Source of the DNA: Apiotrichum sp. Y4204
Lineage: Eukaryota; Basidiomycota; Tremellomycetes; Trichosporonales; Trichosporonaceae
Direction: 5' to 3'
DNA: 64,000 bases
Assembly (NCBI GenBank): GCA_025531455.1
Contig: JAMYHL010000024.1
Coordinates: 1-64,000, forward strand
In this document: piece after piece, positions 47,835-61,199 of the stretch
Position numbering within the stretch: position 1 is the stretch's first letter
Layout: each line of letters begins with the position of its first letter
Program-made: the position numbers and the translations under genes
The notes under the pieces: model-generated
Told to the model about the DNA's origin: nothing
What the model saw: only the letters and a program-made list of their open reading frames with translations
Database searches by the model: none

Positions 47835-48280
47835 GTTGAGGTGATATGAATGTGAGTGTGAGTGCAATGCAGCGAGAGAGGCAGTTACGGTGGCATTGGC
47901 TCGAGAACAAGGTTGCAGGGCTGGCTATATATGGTCTCGTCGCAGACGCCGCGAAGCCGGCCACCGAGGGTAAAGAGCATTGGCAGCAATAGCACACACG
48001 ACAATGACGCGCGTCTCGCAATACCGGTGTCTACCGTCGGCCTCATGCGATCGGTGCCTCGAGGCCGTCGGGCACGGTGATAACCTCGCCGTTGAGTCAC
48101 GTGACATAACGATACGTGAAACAGGCAGGCCGCCTTGCTCTACGCACACCTAATTCCGCCCCTTAGGCGCCCGGCAATGCCGCTCAATGCCGCACCGGTT
48201 GTCGCCACCAACATGTACCAACATGAACAGACCCTCGGCCCTCAAACATTTATTCTTGACATCCTCACACACACTCCAGC
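47835..48280. promoter_or_regulatory. Divergent promoter region, MGST3 and NSRP1 genes
   Basis: 446 bases shared by two divergent genes. A perfect ten-base palindrome GTCACGTGAC lies at 48096-48105. Confidence 0.5.
48096..48105. promoter_or_regulatory. E-box palindrome GTCACGTGAC
   Basis: The sequence is the consensus of Cbf1/USF-type basic helix-loop-helix factors. A second TCACGTGAC occurs at 61889-61897, before the Rav1-like gene. Confidence 0.5.
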
Positions 48281-49612
48281 ATGGACGGCAAGATCTCGAT
48301 CTCGCTCGGCAAGCCCGGCGCGGGAAAGTCAGCGGCACCCGCTGCTGGCTCCGGGGGCTCGGGGGGCATGTCCAACATGGAGATGCTGATGGCGCGCGCA
48401 AAGGCGGCGCCAAAGCCTGCCGCGAAGCCTGCCGCCAAGCCTGCCCCCAAACCAGCAGGCAACATCTTCGGCGACGACGAGGACGACGCGCCGCCACGGG
48501 CTGCCCCTGCTCCGGGGACCAAGAAGCCGCCGAGTACGCTGCTCTCGCGGTCGGAGCGGCGCGCACAGGAGGCCGCGCTCGCGATTGACCAGAGCGTATT
48601 CGACTACGATGGGGTGTACGACGGGATGAAGGCGGCAGAGGCGGCGCTCGAGGCTGCGCGCAAGGAGGCGAATGCGGAGAAGAAGCCGAAATACATCGAG
48701 AGCTTCCTTGCCGCTGCGCAGACGCGGAAGCTCGACCGGCTGCGTGCCGAGGAGAAGATGCTCGAGCGCGAGCGTGAGAAGGAGGGCGACGAGTTTGCCG
48801 ACAAGGACAAGTTCGTCACCGAGGCGTACCGCAAGCAGATGGAGGAGGTGCGCCTCGCTGAAGAAGAGGAGAAACGCCGTGAAGGTGGGTTTTTGAGTGT
48901 GGTGCTGTGCTGACTTTTAGAGGAGCTCCGCAAGAGTGCAAAGGGCCCGGGTCTCAGTGGGATGTACCGGTCAATGCTGGATGACCAGGCGGCAAAGCAC
49001 GCGGCGGCAGTTGCAGCCAGTAGTGCTCCAGCACCAGGTCCATCCCTCGCCATCCGGCCACCGCCCGCGACCACGTTCGACGATACGGAAGAGTACGACC
49101 CGCTGCTCGCTCGCGAGGCGGCCGCTAGCGCATCGGCAAAACCCAAGCTCGCGGCAGGGAGTCATACGATCAACAGCGAGACAGGCAAGGAGATAGAGAT
49201 TAACGACGAGGGCGAGGTGGTGGACAAGCGGTCTCTGCTCAAGGCGGGCCTGAACATTGTTCGCAAACCCGGTCCCTCGCTCCCTGACTCGCTCGGCGGG
49301 CTGCGGAATAAGCCGACTGATGAGGACCGGAACAAGCCGTATGTTTCACGCGCAGTGGGGGCTTCAGCGAGCTATGGCGAGCGGATGGCACGGGAGCGTG
49401 CGCGGCTGGCCGACCAGATGCGCGAGCAGGAGGAGAAGAAGCGGGCTGCGGCCGAGGCACGGGCGAGAGAGGAAGAGGAGGCGGCACGGAGACGCCGGGA
49501 GGGAGACGACGGCGAGGCTGCCAAGCGCAGGAATGAGGCGAGGGAGCGCGCACTCGCGAGAAAACGCGCCAGAGAGGAGGAGGCGGCGCAGAGGAAGCGC
49601 GTAAAGGAGTAG
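48281..49612 (+). CDS. NSRP1-type (DUF2040) nuclear speckle splicing regulator
   Basis: Exons 48281-48884 and 48921-49612 give 431 residues; the 36-base intron ends CTGACTTTTAG. After an Ala/Pro/Lys-rich N-terminus, residues about 105-205 match the NSRP1 N-terminal domain: IDQSVFDYDGVYDGMKAAE, KPKYIESFLAAAQTRKLDR, EREKEGDEFADKDKFVTEAY and KQMEEVRLAEEEEK. These form a long coiled coil. A middle segment (KEIEINDEGEVVDKRSLLKAGLN) is also typical. The C-terminus is a charged E/R/K/A helix ending AQRKRVKE. Animal NSRP1 sits in nuclear speckles and modulates splice-site choice; the fungal function is presumed similar. Confidence 0.93.
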
Positions 49613-51765
49613 ACTGCATGTTGTAGATGTATTTGGTCCACTGTATGACGACGACATGTGTCAATGTTGCGACGCACTCAGGTGCTTCTTTGATTCTCTA
49701 CGGCTTCTGCGTCAATCCCTAGGCAGTGGATAATCTAATCTTGTTTGGCGGTGTGACCTCTGAAGCTCAGAAGATATAGAGAGTGCCTCGCGTGGCCGGA
49801 ATCGACGACCACACAGGTCGACCGCAACGTCCGCACCACCATCAACGACAGACGGACACCGAGTGCGCTGGCTCTAGATATATATCACAATCCGGTAGGC
49901 ATGACAAGCAGGTAAGTCCAGATATCATATATCACTATCCTTCTCGTCATACTCGTCAGCTTCTCCGCGTCTCCCAACATGGGCGATATCTGCCTCGCTC
50001 GTCGCCTGTCCTCCCCCGTCGATTGACACTCATCCTACCTAACCTTCGCCGATCATCACCTCTTCACGGCTTCCCCAGTATACCCCCGCAATGATGACTG
50101 ACCTGCATGACCTGCTTCATCGTCAACTCGAAGCGATGGTCTGCGGAACCAAGGGGATCGAAAAGTGGCCGTCTGAGTGGACATGGACGTGATGTCCACA
50201 ATGACGACGCCGACGAGCCGATGCAACGGTTGTGAGTCTCCAGGACTGGGCATGAACGTGCCTGGCGCAGCAACGTGCCACGGCATCACGCGTCCGCCAG
50301 CCGCCAAGCTACGAGCAGCTCAAACGTTGCCTCCGCGTCGCGTCACGGATCACGCTAGACGCTGCCAGTCGTCGGCACGTCGGTCATACAGCCGCAGACC
50401 GCCGAGCCCGCTCTGTTGTTCCGGAGATGGGTCGATCACGCCTGCTCCTGGTCTCAGGGTGCCAGGGACATATCCACTGTGGGTGCTATGGTGCTATGGT
50501 ACTCCGGATTGTCCGATCAAGAGCGGGGCGGAGGACCCGTCTCTAGCCCTGATATCACAGATACCGCAGTCCGAATTGCTACGGTGGCTGGGTCTGATAT
50601 CTGATATGTTGCCGACTGGCCGCGACTCGCCGGCGAGCGCGGCGTAGTAGCACTCAACGGAGAGGACATCGACTGCCGTCAGACGGCCTCAGCGCAGTGA
50701 CGGGAGAAACCAGTGACAATACAGCAAGAACAAGTGACAGGGCAGCGACTAGCGCGACTAGAACATGGCACTCGCCCCTTGTCACCGTGCACTGAGCACC
50801 TCATCGCCCATGTCAGCGAGCACGACGTCGGCCACGCGTTGCGGTTGGGATCTACGAATTCTCGTGCCGGCGAATGCCTCAGCCACGGGATGACGCGATG
50901 CCAACAGGCCAACAGCCCCTATCAGACCGGGCGACCGCGCCGCTTCTCTCTGCCCGACGGCGCCCAGCAACGCTGTCATCACACACTGGCCCTGGATGTC
51001 CCTCAAAGCCCTCAACTAGCTCGACTCGATCCTGGGTGTTGGCACGTTCCATTTGACGGGCGAGCTGGACGTGGAGGATTGAGTGATTTCCAACATTTTC
51101 TGCGCCTGCTCATGCCCAGCGCGCACGCGTGCATCACCAAAAAACCACAACCCAGCATCATCCCTGAAATGCCACCTTTTACACTTTGCACTGTGATTGC
51201 TCCAACAATACAAAACAACCCAAGACTGGGGCCTCGTGCCGCGGCCCCGTTGTCCCCCGTTTCCTGCGTTGCTCCCCATCGCGGGCTACCCTACCTGCCA
51301 GGCGATGCAATGGTCTGGATGGGACGATTTGTACGGTATAATGACAGTTCTTCGGTTGCCCGTTCCGATAGAAAATCGAGTATATGGTTTTGGGTGCATC
51401 CAGGCAATCCAAAAAGAATGAAAATAAAGAAGGACGGAAAACCCCGGTCTCTGATTACACGCTGGGAGGCTGGGCGTGCGCTGGGCCTGAGAGTAATTGC
51501 GTATTGCGTGACGTTTGGTTATTTTTCCGTGAGGTTCCATTAGAGTCCATTAGCCTTAGCCCATTATCCCTCCCCTTTGTACTTTGTAAACCAGCCACAG
51601 CTACGGCCCCGATCCGCGGGGCTGGGCTGGGTGAGAACGGGGCACCCAGGCAGAATCCCTTCAATATTCCCTTCCCTCTTGTTACCCTGCGCGTAGCCAG
51701 TCACATTCCAGAAAGGGGAAGAGCAGCGCACATCTTTCGATTAGAGCCGTGGCATCGAATCATCG

Positions 51766-51845
51766 CACGCCAGCACGCCAGTGCAACTCTCAGAGCATTC
51801 TCAGCACGCCAGCGGAGCCAGCACGCCAGCACGCCAGCACGCCAG
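51766..51845 (+). repeat. Six CACGCCAG octamers in the MET6 promoter
   Basis: Copies start at 51766, 51774, 51805, 51822, 51830 and 51838. Two are adjacent, one single, then three adjacent, 50-130 bases before the TATA-like element. Confidence 0.85.
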
Positions 51846-51896
51846 AGCTGACCGCGTTCTCCTGTTTCCCCCGCCAGGGGGCCGAAAAAAAACCAC

Positions 51897-51903
51897 GTAT
51901 AAG
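51897..51903 (+). promoter_or_regulatory. TATA box of MET6
   Basis: GTATAAG about 90 bases before the ATG, followed by a strong pyrimidine tract. Confidence 0.6.
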
Positions 51904-51987
51904 CACTGACACCTTCCTTTCTCTTTTCTCTTTTTCTCTTCATCCCACCCCCCTTTCTCTCTTCTCTCTAAAACTCCATCCGTCACC

Positions 51988-54479
51988 ATGGCTATCAAGT
52001 CCGCCACTCTCGGATACCCCCGTGTCGGCCGTGCTCGTGCGGTGAAGAAGGCAAGTATTGCGAGAAGCGCGCCGGTGGAGTTGAAGGCGGTCCGACACCC
52101 CAATAGCTCTTGAGTGACGGTTCTCCCGCTACTGGATCGCGGACTGTCCGTTCTCCTCTGATGTGCTCGCTCAGACTCGATCATTCCAAGTACTAACCCT
52201 TCCCAGGCCGTCGAGTCCTACTGGGCTGGCAAGTCCTCCGAGGAGGAGCTCCAGAAGGCTGCCAAGGCCGTCCGTGCCGACCGTTGGGAGACCCAGAAGA
52301 ACGCTGGTGTCGATGTCATCCCTTCGTAAGTAGATTATTCCTTCTTGATCGTCCCCGCTGACAGCGCAGAGGGGAGTTCACGCTCTACGATTCCCTGCTC
52401 GACCACTCTTTCAACTTTGGCGTCGTTCCCGAGCGCTTCACCAAGCAGGGCCTCTCTCCTCTTGACACCTACTTCGCCATGGGCCGTGGTCACCAGGACC
52501 GCGCCAAGGGCATTGACGTCGCTGCCAACGAGATGGGCAAGTTCTTCGACTCGAACTACCACGTCGTCAAGGTCGACCACGCCCCCAACACCGAGTTCAA
52601 GCTCGCCCGCAACCAGGCCCTCGAGGAGTACGAGGAGGCCAAGGCTCTCGGCATCGAGACCCGCCCCGTCCTCTTTGGCCCCATCACCTACCTCTCGCTT
52701 GTCCGCGCTTCGCGTGACGCCCCCGCCGACTTCAAGCCTCTTGACCTCCTTGACAAGCTCACCCCCGTCTACGTCGAGATCCTCAAGTCGCTGAAGGATG
52801 CCGGCGCTCAGTCCGTCCAGCTCGACGAGCCCATCCTCGTCACCGACGCCGCTGAGGCCTACGGTGACCTCTACAAGAAGACCTACGCCAAGCTCGCCGA
52901 GGTCGGCCTCCCCATCGTCATCACCACTGCCTACGGCCGCGTCGGCAAGTCGATCGAGTTCCTCAAGGAGCTCCCCATCGCTGCCCTCCACCTTGACCTC
53001 GACCGTGAGCCCAAGCAGCTCGACGCCGTCCTTGCTGCCCTCAAGGACACCAAGATCGGCATTGAGCTTGGTCTCGTTTCGGGTCGTAACATCTGGAAGA
53101 ACGACCTCAAGGCCTCCAAGGCCCTTGCCGACAAGGCCGTCGCTGAGCTCGGCGAGGACCGCGTCACCATCTCGACCTCGTCGTCGCTCCTCCACACCCC
53201 CCTCTCGCTCAAGGTTGAGACCAAGCTCACCCCCGAGCAGGTCTCGTGGCTCTCGTTCGCCGACGAGAAGTGCGAGGAGGTCGCTACCCTCGCCGCCGCC
53301 CTCAACGGCCAGGAGTCCGCCGCTTGGGCTCAGAACGAGAAGGACATTGCCGCTCGTCGCGAGTTCGAGCGCACCTCCGACTCGGCTGTCCGTGACCGTG
53401 TTTCGGGCATCACCGACGAAATGCTCAAGCGCAAGGACCCCTTCCCCACCCGTCGTGAGGCTCAGAAGAAGCACCTCAACCTCCCCAAGTTCCCCACCAC
53501 CACCATCGGCTCCTTCCCCCAGACCAAGGAGATCCGTGTCGCCCGTGCCAAGTTCGGCAAGGGTGAGCTCACCAAGGAGGAGTACGAGACTGCCATGGAG
53601 AACGAGATCAAGTCGGTCGTCGACTTCCAGGAGAAGGTTGGCCTTGACCTCCTTGTCCACGGTGAGCCCGAGCGTAACGACATGGTCCAGTACTTCGGCG
53701 AGCAGCTCAACGGCTTCATCTTCACTCAGCTCGGCTGGGTTCAGTCTTACGGCTCGCGTTACGTCCGCCCCCCTATCGTTGTCTCGGACGTCTCGCGCCC
53801 CGCCCCCATGACCGTCCGCTGGTCGGCCTACGCCCAGTCGGTCACCAAGAGCCCCATGAAGGGTATGCTTACCGGCCCGGTCACCATCCTCAACTGGTCG
53901 TTCCCCCGTGCCGATGTCTCCAAGGAGATCCAGTCCAAGCAGCTCGCCCTCGCCCTCCGTGACGAGGTCGTTGACCTCGCCAAGGCCGGCATCCGCGCCA
54001 TCCAGGTCGACGAGCCCGCTATCCGTGAGGGTCTTCCCCTCCGTCGTGAGGACTGGGACAACTACCTCACCTGGGCTGTTGACTCGTTCCGTCTCTCCAC
54101 CTCGGGCGTCGAGAACGACATCCAGGTCCACTCGCACTTCTGCTACTCGGACTTCGGAGACATCTTCCCCCACATCCAGCGTCTTGACGCCGACGTCATC
54201 TCGATCGAGGCCTCCAAGGCCGACCTCAAGCTCCTTGACGTCTTCGCCAAGCACGGCTACTCGAACGAGATTGGCCCCGGTGTCTACGACATCCACTCGC
54301 CCCGTGTCCCCTCCGAGCAGGAGATCAAGGACCGCCTCGTTGCCTTCGCCAAGGTCATCCCCTCGGACCTCCTTGTCGTCAACCCCGACTGCGGTCTTAA
54401 GACCCGTGCCTGGAAGGAGACTGAGGAGTCGCTTGCCAACCTCGTCGCCGCCGCCAAGTGGGCTCGCGAGAACCTCTAA
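51988..54479 (+). CDS. MET6: Cobalamin-independent methionine synthase
   Basis: Exons 51988-52050, 52207-52325 and 52370-54479 give 763 residues, the family length. The enzyme moves a methyl group from methyltetrahydropteroyltriglutamate to homocysteine in the cytosol, the last step of methionine synthesis. The N-terminus ATLGYPRVGRARAVKKAVESYWAGK and the C-terminal half (HGEPERNDMVQYFGEQLNGF, NWSFPRADVS, QVDEPAIREGLP) are clear. The zinc site is visible as SHFC near residues 646-649 and NPDCGLKTR near 731-739. Intron 1 starts with GC (AAGAAG/GCAAGT), supported because the KKAVESYW joint matches the family. Codon use is extremely biased, so expression is high. A 783-codon open frame on the opposite strand is a product of that bias. 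Confidence 0.98.
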
Positions 54480-54965
54480 GCGAGCTGTAAAAGTGTGCGA
54501 AAGCCACATTAAATCACCCCCACACCACCCATTGTCAATTATTGCATGAGAGTTCTCAACAAACCCTCCCCATTCCATCATCCTGATACCCCGTTTGTGT
54601 TCCACAGCCGAGTTGTTGAATGAAATTATAGGCGGGCCAGTGCCGCGCAAGAAGTAGTAGTATATAAAAGATGAAAGCCTGTTCAACCGGCACCACTGTG
54701 TTGCGCTGCATTGTGATAACTTGCTGAAGAGGGAGGTGCTAAGACGCGTGCTTGGATGCAGAGGGAACTAAGTACAGTGGGATCCATAAGGAACAAATGA
54801 TTGGAATGAACGTGCCTTCCCAGATCTCCGATGTCGGTGGCATGTGAGCCCGGATCCGAGATATCTCAAAGCCCTTGATGCCACAATCACCACCTCCACC
54901 GCTGACAAACCAGGCCAGCTAGTCACCACCACCCATTACACAACAACTTTCTACCCATCATCACA
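54480..54965. other. Intergenic region, MET6 3' flank and fucose-synthase leader
   Basis: No gene seen. The right end is a C/A-rich leader. Confidence 0.5.
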
Positions 54966-56507
<1,542 letters not shown>

Positions 56508-57054
56508 ATAGATGTGCATAACACTAGATGCGATTGGTATTGTGGTGCTTGTGGTGCGTGGCGACGCGATGCGAGGAACATTAAGGAGTTACCTAGACTG
56601 ACACTCATGGGCCGTTCCTCTACCTCATCGTCCCCTGTGTGAGGCTCTTTCCCTCACTTCTCCAGACACTTCGACAGCGACCCAGCTTAGCCGCAATCTA
56701 ACCCCCATCGAGGGCACTTGTAAAAGTATCGTGCGTCGTCTACGTCGAGTTCGGCAGCTGCGCCACTGACAGAATGTCGGAATCGTAAAGGCGTCAAGGA
56801 CGGTCAAAGTCAAATCTGAAACTCGTCCACAACCCATCTCGAGAATTCCGAGACGCTAACGCAGTGAAGAACATCAATCCCGATGGTATTGGCGTACTTG
56901 TCATCAGCCCGTGGTGTGCACTACGAAACTGCATCAGCATGCTATGATCCACTATGAATGTGCCCTCGCGGTCTGCGCGGCGCAGCCAGCGCAGCAGCAC
57001 GGCATGTATGTATGAGATTGCTGTTTTTCTGTCGTCACGCATCCATCGTCGCTG
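56508..57054. other. Convergent intergenic region
   Basis: 3' flanks of the fucose synthase (+) and the senescence-like gene (-). No gene is seen. Confidence 0.5.
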
Positions 57055-58480
57055 CTACCACTGGTTCTTTCCCTTCTTGCCCTTCTTCTTGTTCTTCTTC
57101 TTGGCCGCGGGCGCCGACGCTCCCTCAGCCGCGCCCTCCGCCTCGGTCGTCTCGGCCGTGTCGGCCTCGGTCGTGTCCTCGTCGTCGTCTGCCGGCGTGT
57201 CCGCGTCGTCCGCCTTCGTCTCCGCAGCCACAGCCGCTTCCGCGGTCTCTGATGTCGTCGCAGGCGCAACCACCTCGATCGTCTCAGTCTTCACCTCCTT
57301 GGCCTCGGGCTTGACCTCCGCCTTGTCGTCCTTGTCCAACTTGACCGCAGCGACACTTGTCGAAATGTCCTCAACGGCCTTGTCTTCAGTAACCGCGACA
57401 GTCTCCCTCTTACCCTCCGTAGTCTCAGCCGTGGCAGTCTTGACCTCGGGAGCGGGCACTTCCTTTACCGTCTCGATCTTCTCGACCTTTGCGGGCTTGT
57501 CGTCCTTCGGCACAACCTCAGGCGCGGACTTGGCCGGGGGGACCGGAGCGGAAGAAGATGGCTCGTCCTTCGTGGGCACGGTGGGCGATGTGCCGAGGTT
57601 GTCGACGGCGTCGCGCACCTGGTGGCCAATCGCACCGCCTACAGCCGCAGCCGCGGCACCGATACCCTGTGCGGCGATGCCGGCCTGCTTCCACGAATGA
57701 GAAGCGAGGGCGCGGAAGTTCTCCGGCTCAGCGCGCTGCGCCGGCACGGCTTGCGGGGCGGGCGGGGATTGCGACTTGGGCGGCGGAGCGGGGCCAAGAG
57801 TCGAGTGCACGCCGGGCGACGAGACGGGGACGCTGGTCGGCAGGGTTGGTTCGGGCTCGCGACCCATGATCTTGGACGCGGCCCACATAAAGTTGCTGGC
57901 GATCGTCTCGCCCCAGCCGACCTTCGGCGCCGTGTCCACCTTACCAGTCTCGTACTCGTCGTCCACAAACAGCATCTTGTCCTCCCACAGGCCGCGCACC
58001 TTGAGCTCGGACTGCAGCGCGGTGCATGCCGACTCGATCGTCTCCCATTCATCCTGGTTGCGGCTGCGGTTAGTTGTGTAAAGTGGCGGATGGGCGTTGC
58101 TGGGATAAAAAGTCCACCGTACGCCAATGACGTCGCTCTCCTGGTGTTTCGTCGCCACAGAACATGGATAGCATGGATACTCACGAATCACGCATGTCGA
58201 TGCGCACCTGGCCAATGGTCCGTCCGTCCGCGAGAGGCGCGGGGGTGAAGACGAACGAGGGGTGCTCGTTCTTCGAGTTGGTGCGCTGCACGGGGGCATT
58301 CTTCGTGAGCACAAAGGTCGACGAGCCCACCGTGAGAGTGACCGCATCGTTTGGGCGTGTGGGGGGGAAGGCGGGGACGAGGGTGAGGGATATGTCGCCC
58401 TCTGCGAGGGGAACAGGCTCGACGCCTGGCGCCGGGAGGTGGTACGCCGTCGCGCCGGGGATGGTGATGAGCGTTGTCAT
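57055..58480 (-). CDS. Senescence/spartin-like protein with long acidic-basic tail (tentative)
   Basis: Exons 58185-58480 and 57055-58063 give 434 residues; the 121-base intron ends CTAACCGCAG. The first 95 residues (TLITIPGATAYHL, PLAEGDISLTLVP, AVTLTVGSSTFVLTKNAPVQ, SFVFTP) resemble the N-terminal region of senescence-domain (ERD7/spartin) proteins, which bind lipids or lipid droplets. A helix (NQDEWETIESACTALQSELKVRG) follows. Near residues 215-255 an Ala/Gly helix (AGIAAQGIGAAAAAVGGAIG) looks like a remnant of the senescence domain. The C-terminal 180 residues are Glu/Lys/Ala/Thr-rich and disordered, ending in a lysine cluster (AKKKNKKKGKKGKNQW). The family call is an inference from the N-terminal pattern; a novel protein is possible. 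Confidence 0.75.
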
Positions 58481-59220
58481 TGCGTGTTTGGTTGGTGGTT
58501 GTTGTTTGTAGAGAGGACAACGATAAGGTCGGAGATCCGAAAGAAAGGGTCGAAAGTGGAGGGCTCTCTACAAAGCACCCAGGAAACATCCGAAGAACAT
58601 GGCAGAGCAGGGGAGGGAACAGAGGGAACGTGAAAGCAGAAGGCAAGGGGGGATCGAATAGGGAAATCAGGGCCAGGGGCCGGGACTAGGAGTATCAAAC
58701 GTGGTTTAAAAGGATGATCGGCTAGCTGCAAAATACACGCCATTTTTGTACTTCAATCAGGAACACGATCTGGCCCCAAATCCGCGTCGGTGTTGTGTGT
58801 ATTATTGAGGATGATCCTCGCTAAGACTCTCCACCAATGACGTAACCTCTTCTGCATCAATTGCTGACATATGGTTACCAGGGATTCAGCAGCGGCAATG
58901 AAGCTCAAGCATGGAAAAGGAGGACTTTGTCCGGCGATGGTCACATTGTGAGGGGAGATCGTTGCCGTTATGGTGAGTCATTCCCGGTAATGCTTAGTAG
59001 TGCAGTGGTGTAGGTCCTCCCTGCGGTGTGATCAAAGACTAATGACGACGAGCCAAGACCCCGTGAATGGACCGGGACGGGGACGAGTGGGGTGGTGAAT
59101 GGATAGATCTTCCACGATGGCTATAAGTAGCAAACATTCCCGCCCCTCCCATTCATAACAATCTTCCCAGCATCCACACATCCAGCTCGAAGCTGATATA
59201 CAACACCCCTTTTCCATCGT
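58481..59220. other. Divergent intergenic region; promoter of the GST gene
   Basis: No gene is seen. CTATAAGTAG at 59121-59130 is a TATA-type element placed to start transcripts shortly before the first ATG at 59221. Confidence 0.5.
59121..59130 (+). promoter_or_regulatory. TATA box of the glutathionyl-hydroquinone reductase gene
   Basis: CTATAAGTAG lies about 95 bases before the upstream ATG and 220 before the downstream one. A start site 30-60 bases downstream would include both ATGs in the mRNA. Confidence 0.5.
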
Positions 59221-60623
59221 ATGCGAATCCGCACGGTCACATCACTTCTCCTCACCACCGCCAGGACTCTCACAGTCAAGCCCGTCTCACCAGCTTTCAA
59301 CCCCGCAACCCTCTCACCTTCCATCTCATTCCGCTTCGCATCCAACATGGCCGACAAGAACGACAAGAACGACAAGGGCATCACCGGCTGGGCCAGCAAG
59401 GACGGCGAGTTCAAGCGCCAGGTCTCGTCGTTCCGCGACCACATTGAGCCCAACGGCCGCTTCCCTCCTGAGAAGGGTGAGTAACCAATGACGCGAAGGC
59501 CGACTTGGGAGGTTCAGTTTCTGACGGCAGGACGTTACCACCTCTACGTCTCGTACGCCTGCCCGTGGGCGCACCGCACTCTGATCGTGCGCAAGCTCAA
59601 GGGTCTCGAGGAGTTTATGGACGTGTCGGTCGTGCACCCGCACCTTCTCGAGGGTGGATGGCACTTTGTTTCCCCCGAGAACGCCGACAAGCCCCCGGCC
59701 CCCCAGTCCGAGCACAGCAACGAGACCTTCCCTGGCGCCACCGCCGACAAGCTCTACGGCAGCAACCACGTCTCGGAGCTGTACCGCCGCGCCGAGCCCG
59801 ACTACAACGCGCGCTTCACTGTCCCTATTCTCTGGGACAAGAAGGAGAAGACGATTGTGTCGAACGAGTCGTCCGAGATCATCCGCGACTTTACCCAGGC
59901 GTTCGACTCGGCTCTTCCCGACGGCGAGGCAAAGAACCTCGACCTCTACCCCGAGGAGCTGCGTGGTGAGATTGACGCCCTCAACGAGTGGGTGTACGAC
60001 GGCATCAACAACGGCGTCTACAAGTCTGGATTCGCGACCTCGCAGGAGGCGTACAACAAGGCGGTGAAGGGCGTTGCGGAATCGCTTGACCGTGTCGAGA
60101 AGATCCTCTCCGACGGCCGCGAGTTCCTCATCGGCGGCCGCCTCACCGAGGCCGACATCCGTCTTTACACCACCATTGTCCGCTACGACCCGGTCTACTA
60201 TGTCCACTTCAAGTGCAACTGGGGTCTCATCCGCCACGACTACCCCAGCATCAACCGCTGGCTCAAGAACCTGTACTGGAACAACCCCGCGTTCAAGGAG
60301 ACCACCGTCTTCCCTCGTGAGTGTGGGAATGCACGGCGGAATGTGACTCGGAGCTGGAATTTGGAGTGCCCTGTCCGGAAACTTGGTTCCCAATTTGAGC
60401 AGGGGCATCTGAACCAGCTTCCAATCATTCCGCCGCTGTGCGCATCCGCATCCGAGACTCACACTAACATCCAGACATCACCGAGCACTACTTCTACTCG
60501 CACACGCAGAACAACCCCCACCGCATCGTCCCCTACGGCCCCAACACCATGATCGAGCCCCTCGACGACGGCAAGCGCAAGCGCGACGAGACCGACTCGG
60601 CCAACAAGGCTGCCAAGGTGTGA
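59221..60623 (+). CDS. ECM4: Glutathionyl-hydroquinone reductase (Xi-class GST, Ecm4/Gto type), two possible starts
   Basis: Exons 59221-59476, 59531-60316 and 60475-60623 give 396 residues from the first ATG, or 354 from a second in-frame ATG at 59347 (SNMADKND). The core shows VSYACPWAHRTLIVRKLKGLE with the catalytic Cys of the CPWA motif, then VVHPHLLEGGW, FTVPILWDKKEKTIVSNES for glutathione binding, and LIGGRLTEADIRLYTTIVRYDPVY. The enzyme removes glutathione from glutathionyl-hydroquinones. The 42 residues before the second Met are rich in Arg, Thr, Ser and hydrophobics with no acidic residue (MRIRTVTSLLLTTART...), a typical mitochondrial presequence ending SFRFAS. The C-terminus has a nuclear-type KRKR. 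Dual mitochondrial and cytosolic targeting is likely. Confidence 0.95.
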
Positions 60624-61199
60624 GAAGTAAAAGGATTGAATGAGCAAGAGTCTTGATACTATACTGGTTCCGACTGTAGCAAAGATGAAAGATGTATATA
60701 CCTCTTCGAAGACGCGTAGTGTGTGACTCTCGCGCCTGTTGTGTTACTGACTCTGACCCGCTCTGGCTTTACTTTGCCTCCACACTCACGTCCACTGACC
60801 TTCTTATATACACTAAGGTAGACCACGGATTCGCAGACAGCTGTACAGCTGGGACTCGACACTTTATATTCCGTGTTGGGAGCCTGCGTATCGCAATGAG
60901 GACCATGTACTTCCTTCCGCACTTATCCTCGGCGCCCCTACTCGTTTCCTCCGCTCCGCTTGCCCGACACATCCTTCCTCCTACCTCCTGCTCTACCCGT
61001 CCACACTTGGTCCTCACCCTACTCTCAATCATGTCCATTCCATGTGCTCGCGCTCGCCGTCAACTTACTCGACACCAACCGACCCCCAGTCTTCCCATTC
61101 CCTCGCGCCGCTCGCCCCGGCCCCGGGGTCCCCGCCGCATCTCAGGGATCAGCAAAAGGTATAATAAAAGGAGCTGCTCGAGCGCTGCCCGAGCTCTCA
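60624..61199. other. Intergenic region between GST gene and tRNA-Glu
   Basis: No gene seen. An AAAA at 61165-61168 (TTTT on the minus strand) is a possible terminator for the tRNA. Confidence 0.45.

Larger units (their letters stand above)
49613..51987. other. Intergenic region and promoter of MET6
   Basis: The first 2 kb hold no recognisable gene. The last 250 bases are a promoter: six CACGCCAG octamers at 51766-51845, a GTATAAG at 51897-51903, and an almost pure C/T tract up to the ATG. Confidence 0.55.

Noticed and set aside
52335..54686. 783-codon open frame on the strand opposite MET6
   Set aside because: It mirrors the extreme third-position C bias of MET6, which removes stops from the antisense frame. 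The predicted protein is Val/Leu/Gly/Asp repetitive and matches nothing.
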